Source: Tetrapyrgos nigripes (lineage: Eukaryota > Basidiomycota > Agaricomycetes > Agaricales > Campanellaceae). Taken from it: a stretch of 64,000 bases of DNA. The stretch is from assembly GCA_013368315.1 (NCBI GenBank), contig JAACJM010000159.1, positions 124,001 to 188,000 of the forward strand, written 5' to 3'. The notes beneath the pieces are model-generated. The model had not been told where the DNA came from. It worked only from the letters and a program-made list of their open reading frames with translations, and ran no database searches. A program made the translations under genes and the position numbers. Below are positions 34,871-46,814 of this stretch, in pieces. Each line of letters starts with the position of its first letter. Position 1 is the first letter of the stretch.

Positions 34871-37800
34871 ATGACTCTCTCCCAATGTCTTCATCTCGCT
34901 GCCAATGCTTGCCCTTTGTTTCTCGTTCCAACATTGTCTGAGTCTTTACAACGTTTGTCTGTTATAGACCTTCTCCATATTCACCAGTGTGTTGACCATA
35001 GTGCACCTAAAAAGCAATCAAAAGTGTTGAGAGCTCGTTTCATTGCCAATTTCGTTACTGAAAAGCTGGATGTTGCTGAGAACTCGTCTACTGTGACTTC
35101 ATTTGCCCATGAGTATCAAACCAAGTGTCAAATAATAGATCGTGAAGTCGGTGAGGGCTTTTGTCATCTTCTCGGCCAAAAGATTTTATATTTAATGGTT
35201 CAACCTGGGGCCGTCAAAGGCTTCAAACATTGGCTAATGACCCCTGCAGCTGTTGATGTCATAGTCCGTTCTTTTGACTCTCAATCATCTCAACTTCTGG
35301 CTGAACTTGTAATTTCTATTCCAGTGGCTACCATAATGAAAAATGGTTCAGTTGAATATCATATTCAGACTGTAGGTTTTCAAGGGAAGTCTAACTCATT
35401 ATCTGTTGTCCTTTCCCATTTTTTTATTGCTCAGTTGAGAATGTTGTTCAGTTTGTCTGACGAGGATCTGGCTCAACTGTTTTTATTCTATAGGCCCGAA
35501 AGTTGTGTTTCTATGTTTGAGGATGAAGATCATGTAACAGTGGTTCAAAAAATTTTGGCTGGTTTGTTTGGCACCCTTGTTGACGTTATTTTTGACCATC
35601 CAGAAGTTGATTCAGACTCTGGATGTGAACAAGAATCCTCACAAAATGTGATTTTTGACCAGATTGATTTGTATTGACCGCAGTTTTTGGAGGAAAGAGA
35701 TCAATGGCCTGAGTTTGTCCCAGTGTCTACACAGCTAAGTTGTTTGACCAGCTACCGTTGCAATTCAGCATATGTCCCTCCCAAGATTTGTGTGATCTGT
35801 GCTTGTGAAGATACTGATAGCACTGGTGAAACTGTTCCCATTAGTGGTATACCTTCTCTTGACTTGTTGAAATGTACTGATCCTTTTATATTGAGTCATG
35901 TTTCTGCTGATCAATTCCAATACATCCTCCCATCTTTAAACAGTTGTTTGTTGGAGAAAAAGGGCTTTGTTGATATTGATAAGGAACCAGCTGTGTACAT
36001 CTGTAAAGCTTGTCATTCCTGTCTCTCCAAAAATAACTTGCCAGCTCTATCACTTGCAAATGATCTCTACAGAGGTGAATTGCCTTCTGATCTTCTTGAT
36101 CTCAACATCACTTGGGCTGAAGAAATGGTCTGTGCTCTCTATCATACCACTGTCCTTGTTATACGTCTATATGGCTCTCTAGACGAGGACCAGCCTCGTG
36201 TCCTTCATGGGAACACGTCCGCTTTTGAGCTTAATACAGTGTCTACCGCTACAGTTTTACCCCAGTCGCCAGATGATTTAAATGGAATGATAAGTGTCAT
36301 TTTCGTGGGTCCAAAGAAGTTGACATTGCAAGAGTTGTGGCAAATCAAGCAGTTGTATGTCCGAAAATCAGTGGTATCAAGATTGCTACACTATCTATTC
36401 CGGCACAACCGACTGTATAAAAACTTTTCTCCACCTTCCACCGAAATCTTAAACATGTATCCAGAGAACGACATTGTACCAGGCCTTGAACAGCGTATTG
36501 TGTATGATCATAAAACTAGTGCAGCCTCAGTGTTTAATCAAGAATCTTCCTTTTTTTCTGAGCACCCTAGCGCTCAATTTTTGGAACCCAACATCAATAG
36601 TGAGTCAGAATGTGAGCCGTTTTTGGAACATAGACAAGCTATCTTGGAACGTCTTGGAGTACATGATCCTGATTGCACTAAAATTCCAGCCCGGTCTATG
36701 ATTTCATCTGCATTAACAAACATTCAAGCGAATCGTGATCGTTCCATTCCCAACCTTGCCATCCATCATGCCTACAGTTTTGTGCCGGAGTACAACAATC
36801 CTGATCTTGTTTGTGGCATGTTTCCTACCTTGTTTCCTTTGGGAATTGGTGGATTTGAGAACCGAGGTCGCAAACCATATGTTACATTTGAAACCCAGGC
36901 TAATTACTATCTTGATTTCCATGATAGGTCATTCCGATATCACTATACGTTTCTTTTCGTTGTATTCAATATTATGCAACGTAGGACAGCCCATCTTCGT
37001 GTACATATGACAACTTCCAGTCAGTCTTTGCCCTTTGTCACTAGTTCCTTTGCCTCTCTTACGTCCAAATCACTTGAAAACCTTGCAAAGAAGATAGAGA
37101 AAGAGGGATTTCTTCAGACATTGACACCTCAAGAAAAACTCGGATTTCAATTACTTCGAAAGGTAAATATGGTGGCTGCCAGAATACCTGGCTCACAATC
37201 AGCGAAAGTTCATACAAGAAAAGAAATCAGATCGTATTTTGGTTATTTCAGCCTTCCTCAACTTTTCTTTACATTTAATCCTTGTGCCGTCCATAGTCCA
37301 ATTTTCCAGGTGATTTTTGGGGATACTTCCGTTGACTGGATTCAAGATTTCCCAAACTTGTATCAAGGTATGAACGTGCTTGCAGACTGGCTAAGGATCC
37401 TGTTGCCACTCCAGACTTTTTCCAATTCTCATTCAAAACTGCTTTCCAGTACTTATTAGGATGGGATTTCAATAAACGCTGTTCAATGGAAAGTGGGGGG
37501 ATTTTTGGCAAAATCAGAGCTTTTTATGGCACTCTTGAACAGACAGAGAGGGGGGAATACCATGGACATTTTGAGATCTTCTTAGTAGGGGGTTTGAATC
37601 CTACCGAGACTCACACCAAAATGTGGGTTGACCCAGACTTTGAACAAAGATTCTGTGACTTTTTTGATCAGCTCATTTGGCATCACTTACCGGATATTGA
37701 GTATCAAGAAGAGAGAAATGTAGAGCCTCGCAGTGAGAGACCTCCTGTTCCTCCTTCTGTTGATGACATGTCTAATCCTACCATTTAGAACAAGTGGAGT

Positions 37801-40800
37801 GATGTTTTTGATTATGAACACAAAAAGGTTGGAGAGAAGGTTCAGCGACATCATTGTCAGGGTGTCTGCACAAAAGGACGACCTCCAGGTTCAGGTTGTA
37901 GATTTGGTTATCCAATGGAACTCAATTCAAGGTGTGAATTCGAGCCTGATACAAACTCCATTTATCTTCCCATACGTGATCCAAACATCAATTTCCATAA
38001 TCCCCTTGTCCTTGTTTTCTCTCGACACAATCATGATCTCAAGTGTATACTATCTGGCAAGGCTGCAAGGGCTGTCATGGTTTACATAACTGACTATATT
38101 ACCAAAAACCCTTTGTCCACTAGTGATATGTTGTCACTTATGTCAAAGGCTATTGCGTCCATTGAAAAGCTCCATATGAAAGATCCTAAAGGTTTTCCCT
38201 TAGGCAATACCAAACGCATACTGCAGAAGTGTCTTTCTCAATTGACCTCGCAACAGAGAATTCATGCTCAACAAGCTGCGAGATATCTCCGTGGATTGGA
38301 TGATACTATCTCTTCCCACTTGACGACTCCATTGCAAAGTGCTTTGTTGCTTGAATTCGTATCAAACCAGTATTCCAATTACTTACCCAACTTTTCAACA
38401 TCCTCCCATACCGACACTGACCAAGACCCAAGCAACACTGAGGACTATCTGGCACTCAAGATCCGTCTTCAAGTGAATGAAGATGGTTCAATCAAAACTA
38501 CCAATCAGGTGTTGAATTATTGGCATCGTGACAAAAAGCTTTCAAAAGTCAGTTTCTATAACTTTACAAGGACAATTGTCATGGAGAAAAAGCGAGATTT
38601 GAAGTCAAACAGAGCGAATATCTGTCGTAGATCCAAACTTCTTCCCAACCATCCAATGTGCGATACTCATGAATTGGTACTGATTTCCAACAACTTCCCC
38701 TCAGAGCCATGGAAAGAACGTGTTCCCAAAATCATTGGACAAGGAGTTCCTCGTCAAGGCACAAGTGAGCACAAGTTGTTTGCTCTAGCTCATTTTAAAC
38801 CTTTTGCTGCTGATATGCTGTTGTTAACAACTTCTCTTGATTCTGAATTTGAGTCTTATTGATTTTCCTCTTTTGCCACACGTATGATTAATAACTGGGA
38901 AGCCATTTATGAATGCGAAGATGAGAGAGATTCCGAAAGACTGAGAAAGCAGTCAGAAAAGACTAAAAAAAGAACAGAGATGTTTCAATCTATGCATCAA
39001 GTCTTTGATGACAGTGATGATGAGATTCAAAATAGTGCTGATCTGAAACTGGGCCAACGACAGTATGACTTGCTGATCAAAAACTTATGTTTGTGTCAGT
39101 GGCTGACAGCTCGGAAACACAGTCTAGACAGCAATTCAGACAAAATTCTTATCAATACTGATCACAGTTCCTGTCCAAATCCAATTCTTCCTTCACTTGT
39201 CAAGAAAAACATTGAAGCTTGGACTGCATCGTATAAGGAAGCTGCATCTATGAAGGCCTCCCTTAGACGAACGGCTTCAAATCCCTCCTCTCAAATCTAC
39301 CTGCCAAATCAAAATGCATCATCTGACTCAAACTCTGATTTCAATCCTGCTCGTACCTATGATCCATCTCAAATGCCAACCATTCTTCCACAAACAGAAT
39401 TAATTCAAGATGAAAAAGGTTACTCCAAGTCTCTTATGTCTCCTTTTGATGTATTGAAAATGATCTCAATTAAAAATACCTTAAATAAAAAACAATTACA
39501 AGCTTTTCATATTATTGCTCCTTGATTTTTACATCGATACATATTTAAAACTGAAGAAGAACTGGCAAAAGACCCTCTGCAGATGTTCCTGACTGGCCCT
39601 GGCGGCACAGGAAAAACTCATGTCATTAATTCAGTCAAAGAGGTGATGAAAATGTACAGCAAGGACCATTGTATCAGGTACCTTGCCCCTACCGGTTGGG
39701 CTGCTTCTTTGATTGACGGCATGACTATTCACAAGGATTTGGGTATCAAGATCAAATCAAAAGACAAGGGTAAAGGAAACCAGAAACTGGGAGAAAATGA
39801 AGAAGACTATTCCGTTTGTATCAATGTAAAAAAGTGTGAACAGCTTAGACAGGAATTGTCATGAATCCCTTCCTGTCTTCGCTTCCAGACCCTGTCTTCT
39901 ATTCCTTCTACTTCTTTTGTTCTAGATCTCGTCTCCTGGTACCTATGACTTCTATCTTCTTTGATACATCATTTCTCTGACTGACAGATCATATCTGCTT
40001 CTACTGCACATATTGACATCACTTAGACACATGACTATCGTCCTATGGTTGTCTCCATCAGATACCTGCTGATCTAGCTTCGCACTTTTGTATATTTACT
40101 ACATGGCTTTGTAGATAGGTTCCTCAGTCTGTCCACTTCTGTCCCACTGATCCATACTGCTCAGCATTGTCCTCAGTACTATGTAGACTCTGGCCCAGTA
40201 CTGGCTTACTCACTTATACCATCTATTTGCCTTATTACTTCGTCTTTGGCTCCTTTGTGGTGGCCTGAGAGGCATCCAGTCCTATCTGAACCTGTTCTTG
40301 GCAGGAATGGAAAGACATAGTCTTATTATTTATTGATGAAGTTTCTTTGATGGATGCTGGACTGTTTGCCGAGATAGATGCGGCTTTGCGATTTGCCACT
40401 GAAAATTATGATAAGTATTTCGGCAGTATCTTTCTTGTTATTGCTGGTGACTTCAACCAACTACCGCCTGTAGGTGGCAGTACTTTGTACAAGCCAATCC
40501 AGTCCAACCTGTCGTCCGAATCACAGGCCAAAATTGAGCGGAGAATAGGTCGAATGGCTTGGAAGCGCTTTGACACAGTTATTAATCTCACCGAGCAAAA
40601 ACGTATGTCATCAGATCCAGAATATGGAGCAGCTGTCCTTCGGTTGAGAAACAGAGAATGTACACAGGATGACATTGATCTCTTCAATTCTAGAAGGATC
40701 AAAAGCTGGGATCATCTTTCAGGCCTTGAGCTTGCAGAGAAAAAACCTATGATGCTTCTGCCATCGTGGCTACCAACTTGAAGTGACAAGTACTCAATCA

Positions 40801-41279
40801 ATGCAAGACCGAAGCTATCTGTAGTGCTCCTTCTGGTCCTTCTCTCATCGAGTGTGTTGCTTACAATGAGATCATGGAAACCACAACCAAAACCAAGTCT
40901 ACAAACAACGTACTGAAACAAAAATTGCTTGCTAAAGATGCTGAAGAACCTGGCTTTCATATGCGTACACAGCTTATCAAACTAAACTTTTCATCCCAAC
41001 AGAACCGTATTTTGCCTGGATCTATTCAGTTTTACATTGGAATGCCTGTCATTTTAAAGTCATTCAATCTCTGCACAGAGCTTGGTATCACCAATGGTTC
41101 TTTGGGTGTTCTGAGACACATACAACTGGAAACATGTCGATCCGGATTTACTTATGCCACTGCAGCATTGGTTGAATTTCCTGATAGCTCTGTATCTATA
41201 CCTGGTTTACCTGACAAATGGTTTCCTATCATGCCCCAATCTTCCACTTTTACCATCACAATCAATGATGAAAATGGAG
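34871..41279 (+). pseudogene. Helitron RepHel protein, N-terminal and central part
   Basis: Order: a leader domain (34871-35677), a Cys-containing DUF6570-like region (YICKACHSCLSKNNLP, LTWAEEMVCALYH-like, about 35990-36160), the Helitron-like N domain (FPTLFPLGIGGFENR; PGSQSAKVHTRKEIRSYFG; LPQLFFTFNPCAVHSP), the HUH-type Rep site as GEYHGHFEIF (about 37558) and the Tyr motif VYITDYITK (about 38080). The PIF1-type helicase follows, with Walker A GPGGTGKTH (39598) and Walker B LLFIDEVSLMD (about 40325). TGA at 35675, 38860, 39523 and 40782 stand at likely Arg positions and TAG is at 37786. One-base frame changes occur near 37345 and 40742. The last residues before the gypsy LTR belong to the helicase (TITINDENG). 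Confidence 0.85.
39857..40303 (+). mobile_element. Solo LTR (447 bp) inside the Helitron helicase
   Basis: TGTCATGAATCCC (39857) to TTCTTGGCA (40303), flanked by GGAAT at 39852-39856 and 40304-40308. It is an inverted, closely related copy of the solo LTR at 21734-22160. Removal joins ..RQE to WKDIVLLFIDEVS, the helicase Walker B region, in frame. Confidence 0.88.
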
Positions 41280-41706
41280 TGTCAAGAACATTGTCACTTA
41301 GCAAATAACCACCCAAGTCACACGATGAACGAGATAGATTGACAAGTTACAATGAGACGAGAGAGATAAAGAAATATAGAGAGATAATAGAGACGAGGAA
41401 AGGACGAGTAGCTGACTATGCTCAACACTGCACTGTACTGAGAGCGGAGTGGAGACGAAGTGAACAGACTAAGGAACTAACCACAAGTCCTCTGGTATAT
41501 ATGTAAAGGAAGTGAATTGCGAATAAGTGAATAAGTGAGCATGTCCATGGAGATAGGAATCGGAGGAGATAAATGATGTACATGTCAGATCAAGTGATGG
41601 TAACCGTAGTCAGAGAAGATGATGGTGAGAAAGGTGAGAGAAATGAATAGTAGTCCGTGGAGTTAGGAAATGAGTAGGGAGGTGAATAGAGCGGCGATTC
41701 ATGACA
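41280..41706 (-). repeat. 3' LTR of gypsy element 2
   Basis: Reads TGTCAAGAACATTG ... CGGCGATTCATGACA on the plus strand, nearly identical to 47766-48192. Differences include ACATTG/ACGTTG, CACACGATGAACG/CACATGATGAATG and GAATCGG/GAATCAG, mostly C/T or G/A changes at CG. Confidence 0.92.
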
Positions 41707-42156
41707 CTACCCCCCTCTTATGACGAGCTTGCACCGGAGCTCGTGCGTTGCTGAACTTGTGGTCTGAGACTGTTGGATCCCAAAGTCCTTGTTCCCATGC
41801 GTCGTTGAGCCTTTTGTCGACGCCTCCTGTGAATCGCTGCTTTCATACCCTTTGCCATATGTATCCCCTTCCCATAATGCCGTGGGGGTGTGATGTCCCC
41901 ACAAGCCCCAGCCATCTGAGTCCCAACTGTTGTTGTCGTCCCAGATACCCCAACCATCGTCTGATTTGTTCCTGCTCCAATTCCACCAATGCTTATAGGG
42001 CCAGTCGTCTGGATTGTAGTTCCATGCAATTTGGATGAAGAGGTTGATTCCGCCTTCATGAGGGTCGTATGTGACCTTAGTCCCAGAGAAGGCGAGTGAA
42101 GTTTCCAGGAGGAATGAGAATGAGGGTGAGTTTTCAATGGCAGATGTGATAGACAT
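41707..42156 (-). CDS. Small Trp-rich ORF between pol and the 3' LTR of gypsy element 2
   Basis: An uninterrupted 149-codon frame downstream of the chromodomain on the same strand. It contains a Trp/Asp/Gly-rich segment (WNYNPDDWPYKHWWNWSRN, GWGIWDDNN, GWGLWGHH) and a Ser/Thr-rich C-terminus that ends right at the 3' LTR boundary. I recognise no family. It could be an extra retrotransposon ORF, a captured host fragment or chance. That it has no stop while pol has several is a reason to look at it. Confidence 0.35.
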   Translation of the reverse strand: MSITSAIENSPSFSFLLETSLAFSGTKVTYDPHEGGINLFIQIAWNYNPDDWPYKHWWNWSRNKSDDGWGIWDDNNSWDSDGWGLWGHHTPTALWEGDTYGKGYESSDSQEASTKGSTTHGNKDFGIQQSQTTSSATHELRCKLVIRGG

Positions 42157-42256
42157 GTTTGTTGGGTTATAGATTCCTGTTCGAAGCTAGCTCTTTTTAA
42201 CACATTTTCCAACCGTACGGGTACCTGAACCCGTTAATGTTGACAGTCAACACTGT

Positions 42257-45158
42257 CTACTTGTGTCGGTACGCCCGTGGATGTTTCTGGTGGAATTCGT
42301 CAACCATGTCTGTTACGTTGGACAGGTTTGACATGGGAACCCAAGAGTTTTCCGAGTCAGGGTAGTCTAACCATTTAATGAGATACTGAGTTCCTTTTCT
42401 ATTCCTTGTGGGTTTGGAGTCTAGTATCTTTTCCACGTCGTATTCCTCATCTGCATCCAGTAACTCTGCAGGTGGTTCAGGGTAATTTGGCCCATGTGCG
42501 TCCATTTCAAAGTATGGTGATAGTAACGATGCATGGAAGACGGGATGTATTCGCCAGGTCTTCGGTAATTTCAACTTGTAGTTGACCTGACTGATTACTT
42601 CAATGATTTCGAATGGGCCATGACGACGATCAGACAACTTAGCTTTCGGTCTCATCGTTTTTAGGTTTTTCCCATCAAGTAATACCTTGTCCCCGACCTT
42701 GTATCCTGTCCATGGTATAGAGTGGTTTCCATGCTGGTTTTTCATGGTTTCTGCCACTGATGTTAGACTGGCTTTGAGTTCGTCTCTGAGTTGGTTGAGA
42801 TTTTCGAGTCGCTCTTCGACTGTCGGTAGATTCGATGTTGGGTTAAACCTCAGGAAAAATCGCGGTTGATATCTGTGTAAGAGTTCAAATGGTGATTTTC
42901 CGGTTGCTGAGTGAACTCTAGTGTTATGGCTGAACTCCGTGTACGGAATGTAGTCCACCCAGTCTTCCTGTTGGTAGTTGCAGAAAATCCACAAGAATTG
43001 TTCCAGTTCTTGGTTGTAACGTTTGGATTCTCCGTCGGTCTGTGGGTGGTAAGCTGTGCTGAGTGCTGATGTTACTCCGAGTTTCTCGTGGACCGCAGCC
43101 ATAACTTTACTAGTGAACTGTGGTCCTCAATCAGAGATCATTTTATCCCACAGTCCATATCGCTGCCATGTGTGATCAAGCAAGAGGTTAACCGTACCGT
43201 CGCTGTCAATTGTTTTTGTACAAGGCAATATGATAACGGTTTTTGTTGATCTGTCAACCACAACATGTACTGCATTGAATCCTTTGCATTCGGGAAGGTC
43301 CGTGATGAAGTCGGTGGTGATAGTTCTGAAAGGGCGTTCTGGGACTTCGGTGGGCATTAAGGGGACTCGGGTCGGATGATTATTGGGTTTCGTCAGTTGA
43401 CATTTGGTGCAGCCGTTTACGTAGTCTCTGACGAACACTGACATGCCCGGCCACCAGAATTCTCTGCTGACTAGTTCGTAGGTTTTGTATCTTCCCAGGT
43501 GTCCTGCCGCTAGAGAGTCGTGGTGTAACTTCACGATGTCTCGTCGGAGATCATTGTCAGCTGGGACATAGATTTTGCCACGGAATAATATAATCTACTC
43601 CTGCTACTTTAGCAGGGTCCATCGCTAGGGTGTCATGGGAGACGATAAGGCCCAAGAAGTTGACCTTGTCTGTTTCGAATGAACACTTCTCGGGCTTTGT
43701 GTACAGGTCGTTGTCTTGTAAACGTTGTAGCACTTTTCGTACAAGTTCACGATGTTCTGACAAATCATGGGTGAATATGAGGATATCATCCATGTAAATA
43801 ACAACTTTCCCTAAATCAATGAGGTATTTGAAGATAGTATTCATCATTGCTTGGAAAGTGGTGGGTGAATTCATAAGTCCAAAGAACATGACCGTTGGTT
43901 CAAAAAGTCCTCAGTTGGTCTTGAAGGCGGCTTTCCATTCATCCCCTTCCTTGATTCAGATGTTGTTATATCCCCATCGCAGATCGATCTTGGAGAACAC
44001 ATGTGCGTGTTTGAGTTTGTCAATCAATTCTGGAATAAGCGGTAAGGGATATGCGTTCTTCACAGTACCCTTATTGAGCTCTCTGTAGTCCTGTACGGGT
44101 CGTAGTTTTATCCTTCTTTTTAACGAAGAAGAAGGGACTTGCCATGGGTGACTTTGATGGTTTAATGTACCCTTTTTCAAGATTCTCGTTTAGGAAGGAG
44201 TCTAACTCAGTTTGTTCGTTTGGTGATAGAGGGTATGTTTTACATGTTCGCGGTTGAAAGTCTTCTTGTAGTTCAATTGCGTGGTCCCAACTACTTCGTT
44301 GGGGTAAACGTTCTGAGGTTTCTTTATCAAAGACCAACAAGTAATTGTGATATTGCTTGGGGATTCATTCTTTTAGTGATGCCAGTTGGTCTGTTGTTGG
44401 TTTGTTTTCAGCGATCTGTTGTGCTTTTGTAAAAGCTGCTCGGATACTCAGCTTGGTTTCCAATAGTTCCTCGTCTTGATCTTCCAGAATGTTAATATAT
44501 TCCATGGCGAGTTCACTCCATTGGTGTGGAACGTCCCATTGTCCAGTTGTATCTTCTGAGGATGACAGTGCTCCTAATTCGATCGGTTTCGAGCAGGTGT
44601 TCTGAGACTGTGATCTTCGACGTTGTCCCGCTATCTTTGGCTGTGCCACTGGTTTATAGGGTCCTGTGGGTTCTTTGTATAACACTTGGTATTCTCGATG
44701 ATATGTTCTAGGATCAATTACTTCAGGTTGTTTTGGTTTTGTGGGATGTGTCTTCGACTTAGCTTTGATTTTTACCGGGTATCATCACAGCGCGTCAGGT
44801 TAACTTCTGAGGTCACCCAGTCAATTTCTGGGTTGTGATGTTCTAGCCAATCAGTTCCTAGAATGATATCATGTTTGCCGATGTCCGTAATATAGAATTC
44901 GGCAGTTTCCTCATGATACGATTTTCGATCTTGTGTATAGATCGGTAACTTTTGGATGGTGTAATGTGTCACCCATCCCATAATGTTTTCGGATCCGTCA
45001 ACATTTTGTACTGGAAAGGGTTTTTTTATGGGGATCCGATTCAGGTGATGTTTTTGAGCGAAGGTGTTGTTGATAATAACTCCTTCTGCTCTGCTGTCCA
45101 GTAAAGCGATTGCGTTGATTTTTCGTCCAGTTATTTTACCAATTAATTCCGTTTCCAA
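42257..45158 (-). pseudogene. Pol of gypsy element 2, RNase H region deleted
   Basis: Protease starts near 45158, with ALLDSRAEG replacing D-S-G and IILGTDWLEHHNPEIDW. Reverse transcriptase has [30 protein letters not shown] and the catalytic VVIYMDDILIF at about 43800. After FLGLIVSHDTLAMDPAKVAG (to about 43605) the sequence jumps to FRGKIYVPADNDLRRDIVKL, the integrase approach, so the rest of RT and all of RNase H are missing. Integrase follows: AGHLGRYKTYELV ... GCTKCQLTKPN, then TTDFITDLP and SD-stop-GPQFTSKV, AYHPQTDGES. A chromodomain ends the frame (YDVEKILDSK, YLIKWLDYPDSENSWVP). TGA interrupts at 44367, 43129 and two sites near 43915-43960, all where Arg fits. Frame changes occur near 44700 and 44110. 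Confidence 0.85.
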
Positions 45159-45316
45159 TTCTATCGAGGGAATCTGTCAGTTTCGAGTGATTGCCGTGAT
45201 TCTTAGCTTAGATAGGAACTGTGGCTTATGAAAGGGTATACGGCTCGTGTATTGCCTATTTTTTACTGGTATGTATGTCCATATCCCTCCTCCTGACGAT
45301 GTGACAGGGGAGGTGT

Positions 45317-46495
45317 TTAAAAATCTGCTTGTGTTACAAGGTCCTTTAGGTATCCTGCTGCCTTCTCCTTCTCTTCTCCCAACAGCGACCTGATTTTGGC
45401 AGTGAATTCCTCTGCGATATCCTTCATTGTGGTATTTGTTTCTGAAGATGAGGGTTCGCTGGTGGCTGTAGTTGTTCTGATCGATGGTTTCCAGGCCGTG
45501 TTGTTGGAATTGGTCGTGTTGGGCTTGGGGAATGTAGGACAGTTAAATGTAGTGTGTCCTTGTTCGCAACAGCCGAAACATCATCCTTCTTTTCTCATTT
45601 TTTCTCTTTCCTCATTTGTCAGTTTAGGTGGGTATTTAGCTTTTAGGGATGCACCTGGGGTATTATTCTGGAAGGCATTTACTTCCATGCTTCTCATCCG
45701 ACTGCCTCCCGTATTCTGCGATCCCTTGGTCTGCCCCTCTCCTTCCCCTCGTGGTTTGCTCCATAGGGCTTTCTCTGTTTGTCTTTCCACCCAGATCATA
45801 TGTTGTCTGACCGCGGCCTTCTGTAGCGCCTCGAGATTCCTGGGTTGGGATGGTAGGTAGGAAATTTGGTCTACCAATCCTTTCAGGAGTCCTTTTCGAT
45901 AGTACTTCATTAAACCTTCGTTGTTATAGCCAGTATCTTTAGTGTATAACTGGAATTGGGAGTTGTACTTATCTATATCCGCTAGTGCTCCTTCCATCTT
46001 TATGATCTCTATTTTTGCTTGTGCTTGAGTTTTTCAGGATGTTGGTTTAAAGTCATGTAGAAATTTTCGTTTCACTTCTCGTAACGTCCACAACTTCTTT
46101 TTCTTCTTGGATTCTGGCGACGAGTCTTTGTCTGTGCTCCACGAGTCTTTGTCACTGTCACTGAAATCATCGTCTTCTTTGTAGATTTTCGCCATCATAT
46201 TGTGAGCCCATCATCCTGCTTCCTCTCCTGTGAAAAGAGTGAGAAATAGTGCTATCTTCTCGTTTTCTGTGGGATAGACTCCTTCATTGAGTCGAAGATA
46301 GTTGGTGAATTCGGCCAACCAATCCTTCGCCAAGTTCCGTTCTCCTGTAAACTTTTCCGGTTTGGCTCCTCTTTCCTTTGTGGTTCTGTTAGGAGAAATA
46401 GCAAGGTCTTCTCTGTCAGAGGAAGCATCAGCAGGGGGTCTGTTTGTCCCTCCTGTGGCAGCGGTAGCTGAAGTGGGTTCGTTGTGTCCGGACAT
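45317..46495 (-). pseudogene. Gag of gypsy element 2
   Basis: A single frame from MSGHNEPTSATAATGG (46495) to TAA at 45319-45317, interrupted only by TGA at 46213, near 46034 and at 45583. It has an N-terminal Pro/Thr-rich part, the capsid-like region (AKPEKFTGERNLAKDWLAEF, FLTLFTGEEAG, LADIDKYNSQFQLYTKDTG, YYRKGLLKGLVDQI) and one zinc knuckle (CFGCCEQGHTTFNCP, about 45580-45536). Each stop is at a place where CGA would give Arg. It would package the element RNA. Confidence 0.8.
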
Positions 46496-46814
46496 TTCAA
46501 GGGAAGAAAGGAGAGTCTGGAGATCGATTGCTTGTTGGGGGGGAACGGATATGGGTTCTTGGATTGCACTGGGGGACCTATCAGATGGAGATCTTCTAAG
46601 GGGAGTTTGTGGTTCGATGGGAGAGAGTGGAAGTTCTGGTTCAGGGATAGGTTCGTTTACTGGGAGTTGGGTCTCTGTAGCAGGTTCTGGTTCGACGTGT
46701 TGTCCAGATGGTTGTACAGGTTCTAGGCTGTATCCTAGTTCTGCTTGGGTGAGTGCTCGATTGTGTATAGAGAGTCGGTTTGGGCACAGATTGTTTAGAC
46801 AGATGTCCCACTGA

